Positions 1 to 5,673 of a DNA stretch of 6,879 nucleotides are shown piece after piece. Location of the stretch: contig CAJOQY010000060.1 of NCBI GenBank assembly GCA_905236835.1, forward strand, positions 1 through 6,879, given 5' to 3'. The notes under the pieces were generated by a model. The model had not been told where the DNA came from. It did not search any database and was given only the letters and a program-made list of their open reading frames with translations. A program made the position numbers and the translations under genes. Every line of letters starts with the position of its first letter. The stretch's first letter is position 1. Origin of the DNA: an uncultured Oscillibacter sp. Its GTDB lineage: Bacteria > Bacillota > Clostridia > Oscillospirales > Oscillospiraceae.

Positions 1-2913
1 GCGGCTTGCCTTCGGGACGCTTTCAATTTCTATCTTCTGTTCCGTCGCCGCCGAATGCGTCAATTCATAATTTTCCCATAATTTATCCAAAATCTGCTTT
101 TTCTCCAACGCCGCCGCGTTTAATTTCTGTTCCAGACGCGCCGCCAGTCTTTCAAGATTTAATAAATTTTCATTCATTTCCTGACTTTCTTTGTTTTTCG
201 CCGTCCGATCCGCCTCAATCGCCAATTTTTCATGAATTAATATATCCAATTTCCGCTGATACTCTTTTTCCTGTTCTTTCAATCTCGCCATCTCCGCCTG
301 ACGCGTTTGAATCTTCTCTTCCGCCTGTTTAATATTTTCTTGATATAATAATAACATATTTTCTCTCTGTTCGCGTCCGCCGGATAATTCCAGCGATAAT
401 TTACGCAAATCCCCGGCGCGGTGAATCGCGGCTTCCCGTTCAGCGTTCAATGCCGCTAATGTTTCGCGTTCCGACGCGATCCATTCCGATATATGATTTA
501 ATTCCGTCTGTAATTCCGTCCGCCCGGACAGAACCTCCTCCGCCTGAAATTTACAAGACTCCGCCTCGGATTCTAATTTATCTATTTTTTCCAGATATTC
601 CGACAATTTATGTTCATTTTCCGCTTCGCGCTGATATAAATTTTCCAGTTCGCCGGAAAGATTCTTCATATTTTCGCGTAACGAAGGCAATATTTGTTCA
701 TAATGCTTTCGCGTCTCTTCCATGCGCAACGCCTGATTTTCCAACTGCCGCCGCGCTTCCGTCTCCGTATCCAGCGCGTAACGCGCCGCCGCCAAATCCC
801 GCGCCGCCTGTTCTTCCGCGCTTCCCGCCTCGTCAAGATTTTTACGCAAAATCACGGCCTGTTCCCGCAGTTTGTCCAGTTCCGCCTTGCGGCTTAAAAC
901 GCCGGTCCCGCGCGATACCGCGCCGCCCGTGATCGATCCGCCGCGATTCATAATCTGCCCGTCCAGCGTGACGATTTTAAACGCGCTGTGATATTTCCGC
1001 GCCATCGCGATTCCCTGATCCAGATTTTCTATCACAACCGTCCGGCCCAATAAATTATAAAATATATTTTTATATTTCTCGTCAAATTTTATCAGCCGTG
1101 ACGCCAGACCGACAAATCCCGGTTCACGTTCCGGACCGCGTTCCCGCAGTTCATCGCCGCGAATGGCCGTCAAGGGCAAAAACGTCGCGCGTCCGGCGTC
1201 CTGACGCTTTAAATATTCTATCGCGTCGCGGGCGTCCTCCTCCCGGTCCGTGACAATATTCTGCAGCGCCGCGCCCAGCGCGATTTCAATCGCCAGCGCG
1301 TATTTAGCCTCCGTTTTCATTAGACCGGCCACAGGCCCATGAATGCCGGACAATCTGTCCCCCGCCCGCATGACCGCCCGGACCGCGCGGGAAAAGCCCT
1401 CATAATCGCGCTCCATGTCAGATAATAATTTAATTCTATTCTCCGCCGCCGCCGTATCCATGGCGAGTTTTACGCGCGTATCCGTCGCCGCCGCCGCTTT
1501 TTTCTCCCGATCCGCGATTTTCATCTGATGTCCCGCGATTTTATTCGCCGCGCTTTTGATCGCGTCCCGTGTGGACAGCAGGGCCGTTTGATTTTCGTCC
1601 GATTCCTGTTCCGTCCTGTCAAGCTGATCGGCGATTTTATCCCGTTCGGACAGAACAATCTCACGGCGTCCGGCGATTTGTTCGTTATCCGCCGTGACGA
1701 CCGCCGCTTTCGCCTGATAATTCGCGCTTTCAGATAATAATTCCGCTTCTTTTTTTCTCAGCGCGTCCAATTCTTCCTGTCGTCCCCCGGCGCGCCGGGA
1801 AATCTCCAGCGATTGATCCGATAAATCTTTTAAACGCGCGCTTTTCTCCTGAATCTCGCCGGATAATATCTCCGCTTTTTCTTCCTGTTCATCGGCGTTT
1901 TTCGATAAATTCCCGGCGCGGCCCATATTTTCTTTTAATTCTTCCTCCGCGCGCGCGATATTCTCTTTCTGATGTTCGATTTCGCTTTCCAGTACCGCGA
2001 CGGCTGACGCCTCATCCCGATAAAAACTCTCCGCCGACGCGCTTTCCGTCCGTATTTTTTCGGCTTCTATATCTTTTTCGTGAATCGCCTCGCTGTATTT
2101 TTCGCTCTGCGCGTATAAATCATCCAGCGCGGCGCGGGCTTCTTCCCGTTCCTGTTCCGCCGATTGAAAATCTGATTCAATTTTTTCGCTCCCGGCTTTT
2201 AACGCGTCCAACTGCGACAGCCAGACGGAAATTTCCAGCAATCGCAGTTCATCCCGGAAGATTAAATATTTTTTCGCCGTCTCCGCCTGCGTTTTTAAAG
2301 ACTCCACGCGCGGCTCCAGTTCCGTGATTTTATCATTCACGCGCAGTAAATTTTCCCCGGTACGCTCCAATTTGCGTTCCGTTTCCTCTTTTCTGTGCCT
2401 GAATTTCGAGATTCCCGCGGCTTCTTCAAATATTTCCCGCCGTTCCCCGCCTTTGACGGATAAAATCTCATCAATTTTGCCCTGTCCGATAATTGAATAG
2501 CCTTCCCGGCCAAGTCCGGTATCCATGAATAATTCCGTCACGTCTTTTAAGCGCACGGATTGTTTATTAATATAATATTCCGACTCGCCGCTTCGATAAT
2601 AACGCCGTGTAACGGCCACTTCGCTTTCGTCCATCGACGGGAAAATACGCGCCGTATTATCCAAAATCAGCGTCACTTGCGCGAATCCGACTTGACGGCG
2701 TTTCTGCGTGCCGCCGAAAATCACGTCCTCCATTTTCGCGCCCCGGAGACCCTTCGCGCTCTGCTCGCCCATGACCCATCGGATCGCGTCCGAAAGATTA
2801 GACTTGCCGGATCCGTTCGGTCCGACAATCGCCGTCAGGTCCTCGCCGAAATTTAAAACCGTCTTATCCGGAAAAGATTTAAATCCCTGTATTTCCAACG
2901 CTTTCAAATACAC
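1..2913 (-). CDS. smc: Chromosome segregation/condensation ATPase SMC, C-terminus beyond the left edge
   Basis: SMC is the ATPase core of bacterial condensin; with ScpA and ScpB it compacts and resolves newly replicated origins. The frame is open for 971 codons to position 1. Visible domains: an N-terminal ATPase head with KALEIQGFKSFPDKT near residue 4, Walker A GPNGSGKSN at 31-39 and a Q-loop in YSIIGQGKIDEI (Gln144); a first coiled-coil arm rich in Glu, Lys, Leu and Ala to about 515; a hinge from about 519 (GDRLSGIHGPV) to VTLDG (648-652) and the glycine-rich NRGGSITGGA (656-665); then a second coiled coil. The last residues include LWENYELT (945-952), typical of the returning coiled coil. 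The signature motif, Walker B and roughly 210 residues should lie off the window, judging from a usual length near 1,180. The GTG start at 2913 is chosen because the conserved N-terminus begins there and GAGGTG lies about 10 nt upstream. rnc, often directly upstream, is absent: the neighbour is divergent spoIIGA. Confidence 0.97.
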   Translation of the reverse strand, partial: MYLKALEIQGFKSFPDKTVLNFGEDLTAIVGPNGSGKSNLSDAIRWVMGEQSAKGLRGAKMEDVIFGGTQKRRQVGFAQVTLILDNTARIFPSMDESEVAVTRRYYRSGESEYYINKQSVRLKDVTELFMDTGLGREGYSIIGQGKIDEILSVKGGERREIFEEAAGISKFRHRKEETERKLERTGENLLRVNDKITELEPRVESLKTQAETAKKYLIFRDELRLLEISVWLSQLDALKAGSEKIESDFQSAEQEREEARAALDDLYAQSEKYSEAIHEKDIEAEKIRTESASAESFYRDEASAVAVLESEIEHQKENIARAEEELKENMGRAGNLSKNADEQEEKAEILSGEIQEKSARLKDLSDQSLEISRRAGGRQEELDALRKKEAELLSESANYQAKAAVVTADNEQIAGRREIVLSERDKIADQLDRTEQESDENQTALLSTRDAIKSAANKIAGHQMKIADREKKAAAATDTRVKLAMDTAAAENRIKLLSDMERDYEGFSRAVRAVMRAGDRLSGIHGPVAGLMKTEAKYALAIEIALGAALQNIVTDREEDARDAIEYLKRQDAGRATFLPLTAIRGDELRERGPEREPGFVGLASRLIKFDEKYKNIFYNLLGRTVVIENLDQGIAMARKYHSAFKIVTLDGQIMNRGGSITGGAVSRGTGVLSRKAELDKLREQAVILRKNLDEAGSAEEQAARDLAAARYALDTETEARRQLENQALRMEETRKHYEQILPSLRENMKNLSGELENLYQREAENEHKLSEYLEKIDKLESEAESCKFQAEEVLSGRTELQTELNHISEWIASERETLAALNAEREAAIHRAGDLRKLSLELSGGREQRENMLLLYQENIKQAEEKIQTRQAEMARLKEQEKEYQRKLDILIHEKLAIEADRTAKNKESQEMNENLLNLERLAARLEQKLNAAALEKKQILDKLWENYELTHSAATEQKIEIESVPKASR

Positions 2914-2973
2914 GATTTCATTTCACCTCAATGCCGGATTCATGCCTGTTCCGGATATTCAATCAAAATTCGC

Positions 2974-2994
2974 GGGAAACTATCATAGTTTACC
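2974..2994. promoter_or_regulatory. Operator-like palindrome upstream of smc
   Basis: AAACTAT-C-ATAGTTT is a perfect inverted repeat with 7-bp arms (2977-2991). After one mismatched pair, two further G-C pairs extend it to 2974-2994. It lies 61-81 bp upstream of the smc start codon and overlaps the best smc -10 candidates. A dimeric repressor site is a reasonable reading, but no known regulator motif is recognised. Confidence 0.4.
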
Positions 2995-3015
2995 AGAGAC
3001 GGAGCGCGATTGCAA
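2987..3015 (-). promoter_or_regulatory. Weak sigma-A promoter candidate for smc
   Basis: On the minus strand TTGCAA (3015-3010) is followed after 17 bp by TAAACT (2992-2987); each hexamer matches 4 of 6 consensus bases. A better -10, TATGAT (2987-2982), would leave a 22-bp spacer. The position suits smc transcription, with a leader of roughly 65 to 75 nt. The match is weak. Confidence 0.3.
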
Positions 3016-3130
3016 GAATAATTCCGCGAAATTTCCGGAAATCATGCCGATCCGCCAAAAATCCGCGCCCTGTCCCGCCGCTTTTTGATCCGGATTCCTT
3101 TTTCCGACCGGCTTTGCGGGAATATGATAT

Positions 3131-3136
3131 TATAAT
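3131..3136 (+). promoter_or_regulatory. -10 element of the probable spoIIGA-sigE promoter
   Basis: A perfect TATAAT sits 38 bp before the spoIIGA start codon, in an AT-rich patch. No good -35 hexamer is found 16-18 bp upstream. In Bacillus subtilis the spoIIG promoter is a sigma-A promoter with an over-long spacer, activated by phosphorylated Spo0A, so a lone good -10 fits that type. No convincing Spo0A box was found: TCCGACC at 3103-3109 matches only 5 of 7 bases of the reverse-complement box TTCGACA. Confidence 0.5.
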
Positions 3137-3137
3137 A

Positions 3138-3161
3138 CCCGTGAATTTCCGTGTTTACGGG
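3138..3161 (+). other. Possible hairpin abutting the spoIIGA ribosome binding site
   Basis: CCCGTGAA (3138-3145) can pair with TTTACGGG (3154-3161) through eight pairs, one of them G-U, around an 8-nt loop. Its 3' arm overlaps the first bases of the Shine-Dalgarno stretch GGGAGGGG (3159-3166). If transcription begins about 7 nt after the -10 box, near 3143, most of the 5' arm would not be transcribed, so the hairpin would matter only for transcripts starting further upstream. Confidence 0.3.
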
Positions 3162-3174
3162 AGGGGAACGCCGC

Positions 3175-4050
3175 TTGAATATCAATCAGATTCATTTTAT
3201 TTACATAGACGAAATTTTTGCCCGTGACGCCGTAATGGATTTATATTTAATTCTCATGACGGCGCGTCTGGCGGGACTGGCGTCTTGGCGCGCGTCTTAT
3301 CTCATCGCGGCTCTGACCGGCGGATTATACGCCGCGCTGTCATATCTGCCGGAATGGGGGTTTCTCACGTCCGCGCCGGTACAGTGCGCCGCCGGAATCG
3401 GGCTGGCGCTTCTCGCGTTCGGGCGGGAAGAAAATCTGATCCGGCTGACGATTTTATTTTTCGCCGTCTCGTCCGGTTTCGCCGGATTTGTACTGGCTTT
3501 GCGCTTATGCGCGGCGCGGCGTCCGGATATTTTTCACGGCGTTTTGTATCATGATTATTTTTTATGCCTTGCCGCCGCCGCGTGCGTTTATATTTTTAGT
3601 TATATTATATCCGCGTTTGGATTCCGCGCGGCGGCGGGATTGCGCGTTTCCGGCGGGCTGGCGCGCGTCCGGATTTCGATTTTAGGCCGCGCGTCCGAGT
3701 GCGTGGCGTTATTGGACAGCGGCAACACCCTGCGCGACGGCGGACAACCGGTTTTAATTATTTCACCTGAGATTTTAAATCTATTATTTCCGCCGGAATT
3801 GCTGGGGATTTTCACGCCGGAACGGTTAAAATCGCCGCCCGATCTGGCGGAGCCGGTCATGCGCGTCTGTCCGGAACTGCGGCCCCGGCTGATTCCGTAT
3901 CACGCTGTCGGCGTGTCGGCGGGATTATTATTGACCGTTTCCAGCGACTGGATCGAAACAGGCGGCGCGCGTTATCTTCGCCCGCGCGTGGCCTTGTCTC
4001 CCACGCGTCTGGGCGGCGATTATCAGGCGTTGTGGGGCGGGGGATTCTGA
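3175..4050 (+). CDS. spoIIGA: SpoIIGA, sporulation sigma-E factor-processing aspartic peptidase
   Basis: SpoIIGA is the septal membrane protease that, once signalled from the forespore by SpoIIR, cleaves pro-sigma-E in the mother cell. The 291-residue product starts at TTG 3175, about 10 nt after GGGAGGGG. A GTG at 3151 in the same frame would translate through that ribosome binding site, so it is not used here. Residues 6-150 contain about five hydrophobic segments (for example 21-35, 43-58, 68-82, 92-111, 128-147). Asp12, Asp18 and Asp22 match the spacing of Asp6, Asn12 and Asp16 recalled for B. subtilis SpoIIGA. The cytoplasmic peptidase domain carries [10 protein letters not shown] with Asp181 as the likely catalytic residue (B. 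subtilis Asp183), then RLIPY at 238-242 as in homologues. sigE follows 46 bp downstream on the same strand, as expected for the spoIIG operon. The length is slightly below the usual 300 or so residues. Confidence 0.93.
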   Translation: MNINQIHFIYIDEIFARDAVMDLYLILMTARLAGLASWRASYLIAALTGGLYAALSYLPEWGFLTSAPVQCAAGIGLALLAFGREENLIRLTILFFAVSSGFAGFVLALRLCAARRPDIFHGVLYHDYFLCLAAAACVYIFSYIISAFGFRAAAGLRVSGGLARVRISILGRASECVALLDSGNTLRDGGQPVLIISPEILNLLFPPELLGIFTPERLKSPPDLAEPVMRVCPELRPRLIPYHAVGVSAGLLLTVSSDWIETGGARYLRPRVALSPTRLGGDYQALWGGGF

Positions 4051-4096
4051 GTTTCCCGCGAAAATTCCCGTAAAAACCGAAAGGAATTATTTTATT

Positions 4097-4870
4097 ATGG
4101 AAATCGCTGCGATCAAATTTTTAAAATTAAAATTTTTGGCGTTCCGGCGGCATATCGGATTTCATCCGGGATATAACGGCCCGGAGGCGCATTATATTGG
4201 CGGAGGGGACTCCCTGCCGCCGCCGCTGTCCCGCGAACGCGAAGCGGAACTGATTCGCATCATGACGGACGAGAATATCAGTCATGATATAAATAATAAT
4301 ATAAATGATATAAAAGAAGAAGCCCGGCGGGAACTGATCGAACATAATTTGAGACTGGTGGCGTATATCGCCCGACGTTTTGAAAACACCGGAATCAATC
4401 TGGAAGATTTGATCTCCATCGGGACAATTGGATTAATTAAAGCCGTCGGGACATACCGCACGGATAAAAATATTAAACTGGCTACTTACGCCTCCCGCTG
4501 TATCGAAAATGAAATTCTGATGTTTCTGCGCAAAAACGCCGGACGCCGGGGGGAAGTCTCTTTCGATGAGCCGTTAAATACGGATTGGGACGGCAATGAA
4601 TTATTATTATCCGATGTTCTGGGTACGGATCCGGATGTCGTTATGCGTCCCATCGAGGAGGACGTGGAGCGGAATTTGTTATTCCGCGCGATTGGCTTAC
4701 TGCCGCCGCGCGAACGGCAGATTATCACAATGCGTTTCGGTCTGGGCGGCGCGCGCGAACGCACACAGAAAGAAGTCGCCGATTCCCTCGGAATCTCACA
4801 ATCTTATATTTCCCGGCTGGAAAAAAGAATCATCCTCCGGCTGAAAAAAGAAATTCTGCGTATGTCATAA
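4097..4870 (+). CDS. sigE: RNA polymerase sporulation-specific sigma factor sigma-E (pro-form)
   Basis: Sigma-E directs early mother-cell transcription during sporulation and is made as an inactive membrane-associated precursor. The pro-sequence (about residues 1-32) is amphipathic and basic ([16 protein letters not shown]). Alignment to the recalled B. subtilis protein places cleavage near His32-Tyr33, just before [15 protein letters not shown]; Glu30 sits where a Glu precedes the B. subtilis cut. Region 2 is almost canonical ([49 protein letters not shown]), as is [20 protein letters not shown]. Region 4 ends in a helix-turn-helix ([21 protein letters not shown]). At 257 residues it is 18 longer than the 239 of B. 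subtilis: about 5 in the pro-sequence and 13 in an AT-rich insertion around residues 60-72. ATG 4097 follows AAAGGA by about 12 nt. Probably cotranscribed with spoIIGA. sigG, usual next gene in Bacillus and Clostridium, is absent. Confidence 0.97.
   Translation: MEIAAIKFLKLKFLAFRRHIGFHPGYNGPEAHYIGGGDSLPPPLSREREAELIRIMTDENISHDINNNINDIKEEARRELIEHNLRLVAYIARRFENTGINLEDLISIGTIGLIKAVGTYRTDKNIKLATYASRCIENEILMFLRKNAGRRGEVSFDEPLNTDWDGNELLLSDVLGTDPDVVMRPIEEDVERNLLFRAIGLLPPRERQIITMRFGLGGARERTQKEVADSLGISQSYISRLEKRIILRLKKEILRMS
4274..4312 (+). other. AT-rich insertion inside the sigE coding sequence
   Basis: In-frame segment encoding roughly [13 protein letters not shown] between the conserved LPPPLSRE block and region 2.1. 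It is built from near-repeats of ATATAAAT (4287-4294, 4299-4306, and a variant from 4308) and uses ATA codons four times, unlike the rest of the gene. The exact borders are approximate because the flanking residues align loosely. Confidence 0.7.
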
Positions 4871-5056
4871 TCTCAATCCGGAAAAAGTTGTTACCATTCT
4901 GTTACTATTTATCGAGGCGCGAAAAAGTTCATAAATTGTTCAATTATTCCCCTGTATTTTCCAGTATGATCCTTTATAACAAGTGTTTTTCGGGAAAACA
5001 AATAGGAAATTCCCGGATTCGCCGCGTATTTCCGTCAGTTTGACTATGGGAAAAGA
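4871..5056. other. Intergenic region downstream of sigE
   Basis: No coding frame is supported here. It contains a direct repeat of GAAAAAGTT (4881-4889 and 4921-4929, 40 bp apart), one GTTAC tandem described separately, and a 6-bp inverted repeat CGGGAA/TTCCCG around 4992-5016 with a 13-nt loop. No stem followed by a T-run is seen, so I cannot place an intrinsic terminator for sigE. Confidence 0.5.
4890..4905 (+). promoter_or_regulatory. GTTAC tandem motif, upstream copy
   Basis: GTTACCATTCTGTTAC has two GTTAC units 11 bp apart. It matches GTTACAATTCGGTTAC at 5078-5093 in 14 of 16 bases. Direct repeats of TTAC-type hexamers at an 11-bp period are the usual binding pattern of OmpR-family response regulators such as PhoP; which regulator, if any, is unknown. 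Confidence 0.4.
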
Positions 5057-5085
5057 TTGACAAACTGGAAAAAAAGAGTTACAAT
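5057..5085 (+). promoter_or_regulatory. Strong sigma-A-type promoter for the 105-residue gene
   Basis: TTGACA (5057-5062), a 17-bp spacer and TACAAT (5080-5085) match the vegetative consensus in 11 of 12 positions. Transcription should begin near 5092, giving a leader of about 45 nt before the ATG at 5137. The gene downstream of sigE can therefore be transcribed independently of spoIIG. Confidence 0.8.
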
Positions 5086-5105
5086 TCGGTTACAAAAATT
5101 GTTAC
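5078..5105 (+). promoter_or_regulatory. GTTAC triple direct repeat over the -10 box and start site
   Basis: GTTAC occurs at 5078-5082, 5089-5093 and 5101-5105, with periods of 11 and 12 bp, so the copies lie on nearly the same helix face. The first overlaps the -10 box (TACAAT) and the second covers the expected start site. A protein bound here would block the promoter, so repression is the simplest reading. This is inference from position and phasing only. Confidence 0.45.
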
Positions 5106-5136
5106 GCGATCTTTTTTGAGAAAAAGGGGTGTGCCT

Positions 5137-5454
5137 ATGGCGGAATCAAGAGGATCAAAACCGGCGAAAGGGAAAAAGGCGGAAGGGCTGGTATATAAGG
5201 GACATCCGCTCCGCCGCGTCGGTAATTTCATCTATTACGGTTCCATGGCGGATGAATATATCATTCTGATGCAGACGCTGGACGCCAGAAAAGAAAAAGA
5301 TCTGGATGTCGCCACAAGGGTTTCCATTCAGCTCCAATACACGGACCCGGATCAGACGCGGGAACAGGTGGTCAAAAAGAGCCAGAAGGAAAGCCTTTAC
5401 ACGGCAATGGATCTCGCGTTCGTATGGCTGACCCGCGCTTTGGAAGGAAAATAA
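5137..5454 (+). CDS. Conserved-looking small protein of unknown function downstream of sigE
   Basis: I do not recognise this 105-residue product. The first 20 or so residues are basic and Ser/Lys/Gly rich (SRGSKPAKGKKAEG) and probably disordered. The rest looks like one compact soluble domain with probable beta strands (GNFIYYGSMADEYIILMQTL, VSIQLQY) and a C-terminal helix (SLYTAMDLAFVWLTRALE). No signal peptide, membrane segment, Cys pair or nucleotide-binding motif is seen. ATG 5137 lies 7 nt after AAAAGGGG; an in-frame TTG at 5116 would read through this ribosome binding site and is rejected. It has its own near-consensus promoter and sits 266 bp after sigE. A role tied to sporulation cannot be claimed from position alone. 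Coding is supported by the good start region, neighbour-like codon use and an amphipathic C-terminal helix. Confidence 0.85.
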   Translation: MAESRGSKPAKGKKAEGLVYKGHPLRRVGNFIYYGSMADEYIILMQTLDARKEKDLDVATRVSIQLQYTDPDQTREQVVKKSQKESLYTAMDLAFVWLTRALEGK

Positions 5455-5461
5455 GTCCGGC

Positions 5462-5515
5462 CCCGTAAGGCGAACGGGAAACGACGCGCTTTCCGATTGC
5501 GTCAGATATGTTTTT
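5462..5515 (+). terminator. Weak candidate terminator after the 105-residue gene
   Basis: Two short hairpins follow the stop codon: CCCGT/ACGGG (5462-5466 with 5474-5478) and GACGC/GCGTC (5483-5487 with 5499-5503). A TTTTT run follows at 5511-5515, 7 nt after the second stem. The stems are only 5 bp and the T-run is displaced, so termination here is plausible but not strong. Confidence 0.3.
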
Positions 5516-5558
5516 ATATAGATTCACTCAAAAGCGAAATTTAAAATTTAACATTACA

Positions 5559-5576
5559 TTTCAATTAAAATTGAAA
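5559..5576. promoter_or_regulatory. Palindrome overlapping the -35 box of the SH3b gene
   Basis: TTTCAATT-AA-AATTGAAA is a perfect inverted repeat with 8-bp arms and a 2-bp centre. Its right arm contains the -35 hexamer TTGAAA (5571-5576), which is where a repressor operator would act. No known regulator consensus is recognised. Surrounding sequence is AT-rich, which raises the chance of a fortuitous palindrome. Confidence 0.4.
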
Positions 5577-5600
5577 ATTCAGGGCCGCGATTAATATAAT
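5571..5600 (+). promoter_or_regulatory. Sigma-A-type promoter for the secreted SH3b gene
   Basis: TTGAAA (5571-5576), an 18-bp spacer and a perfect TATAAT (5595-5600) give a near-consensus promoter within an AT-rich stretch. The expected start near 5607 gives a leader of about 65 nt. No equally good sigma-E-type promoter was seen in this gap. Confidence 0.7.
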
Positions 5601-5641
5601 TATTATCATTCATAAAAATAAAAATCAAATCAAATCGCGGC
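5584..5641. repeat. 9-bp GC-rich inverted repeat flanking an AT-rich 40-bp segment
   Basis: GCCGCGATT (5584-5592) and AATCGCGGC (5633-5641) are exact reverse complements 40 bp apart. The left arm lies in the promoter spacer and the right arm in the leader. The intervening sequence is almost entirely A and T and includes the -10 box. Because the left arm precedes the transcript start, this would act as a pair of DNA sites, not an RNA hairpin, for transcripts from the promoter at 5571-5600. Confidence 0.45.
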
Positions 5642-5673
5642 TCGGATATGCGAACGAAAGGATGCGATCAAGA

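Noticed and set aside
450..932. Plus-strand open frame of 160 codons and other long plus-strand frames within 6-2856
   Set aside because: They run antisense to smc, whose frame is intact and carries head, hinge and coiled-coil motifs. The predicted products are Pro/Arg-rich low-complexity sequences, as expected from the shadow of a Glu/Ala/Arg-rich coiled coil.
3103..3109. Spo0A box upstream of spoIIGA
   Set aside because: TCCGACC matches only 5 of 7 bases of the reverse-complement box, which is common by chance in sequence of this composition.
3151..3174. GTG start for SpoIIGA at 3151
   Set aside because: The added residues would be encoded by the Shine-Dalgarno stretch GGGAGGGG itself, and family similarity starts only after TTG 3175.
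2708..3227. Two overlapping plus-strand frames at 2708-3088 and 2931-3227 bridging smc and spoIIGA
   Set aside because: No ribosome binding site, no recognisable domain, and the first overlaps the smc head antisense. The intervening region instead shows promoter-like elements.
4992..5016. CGGGAA/TTCCCG inverted repeat as a sigE terminator
   Set aside because: The stem is 6 bp with a 13-nt loop and no T-run follows it, so it lacks the features of an intrinsic terminator.
5601..5625. Sigma-E-type -10 box (CATAAAAAT) before the SH3b gene
   Set aside because: It departs from CATACANT and no paired -35 is seen at a suitable distance, whereas a near-consensus sigma-A promoter lies just upstream.
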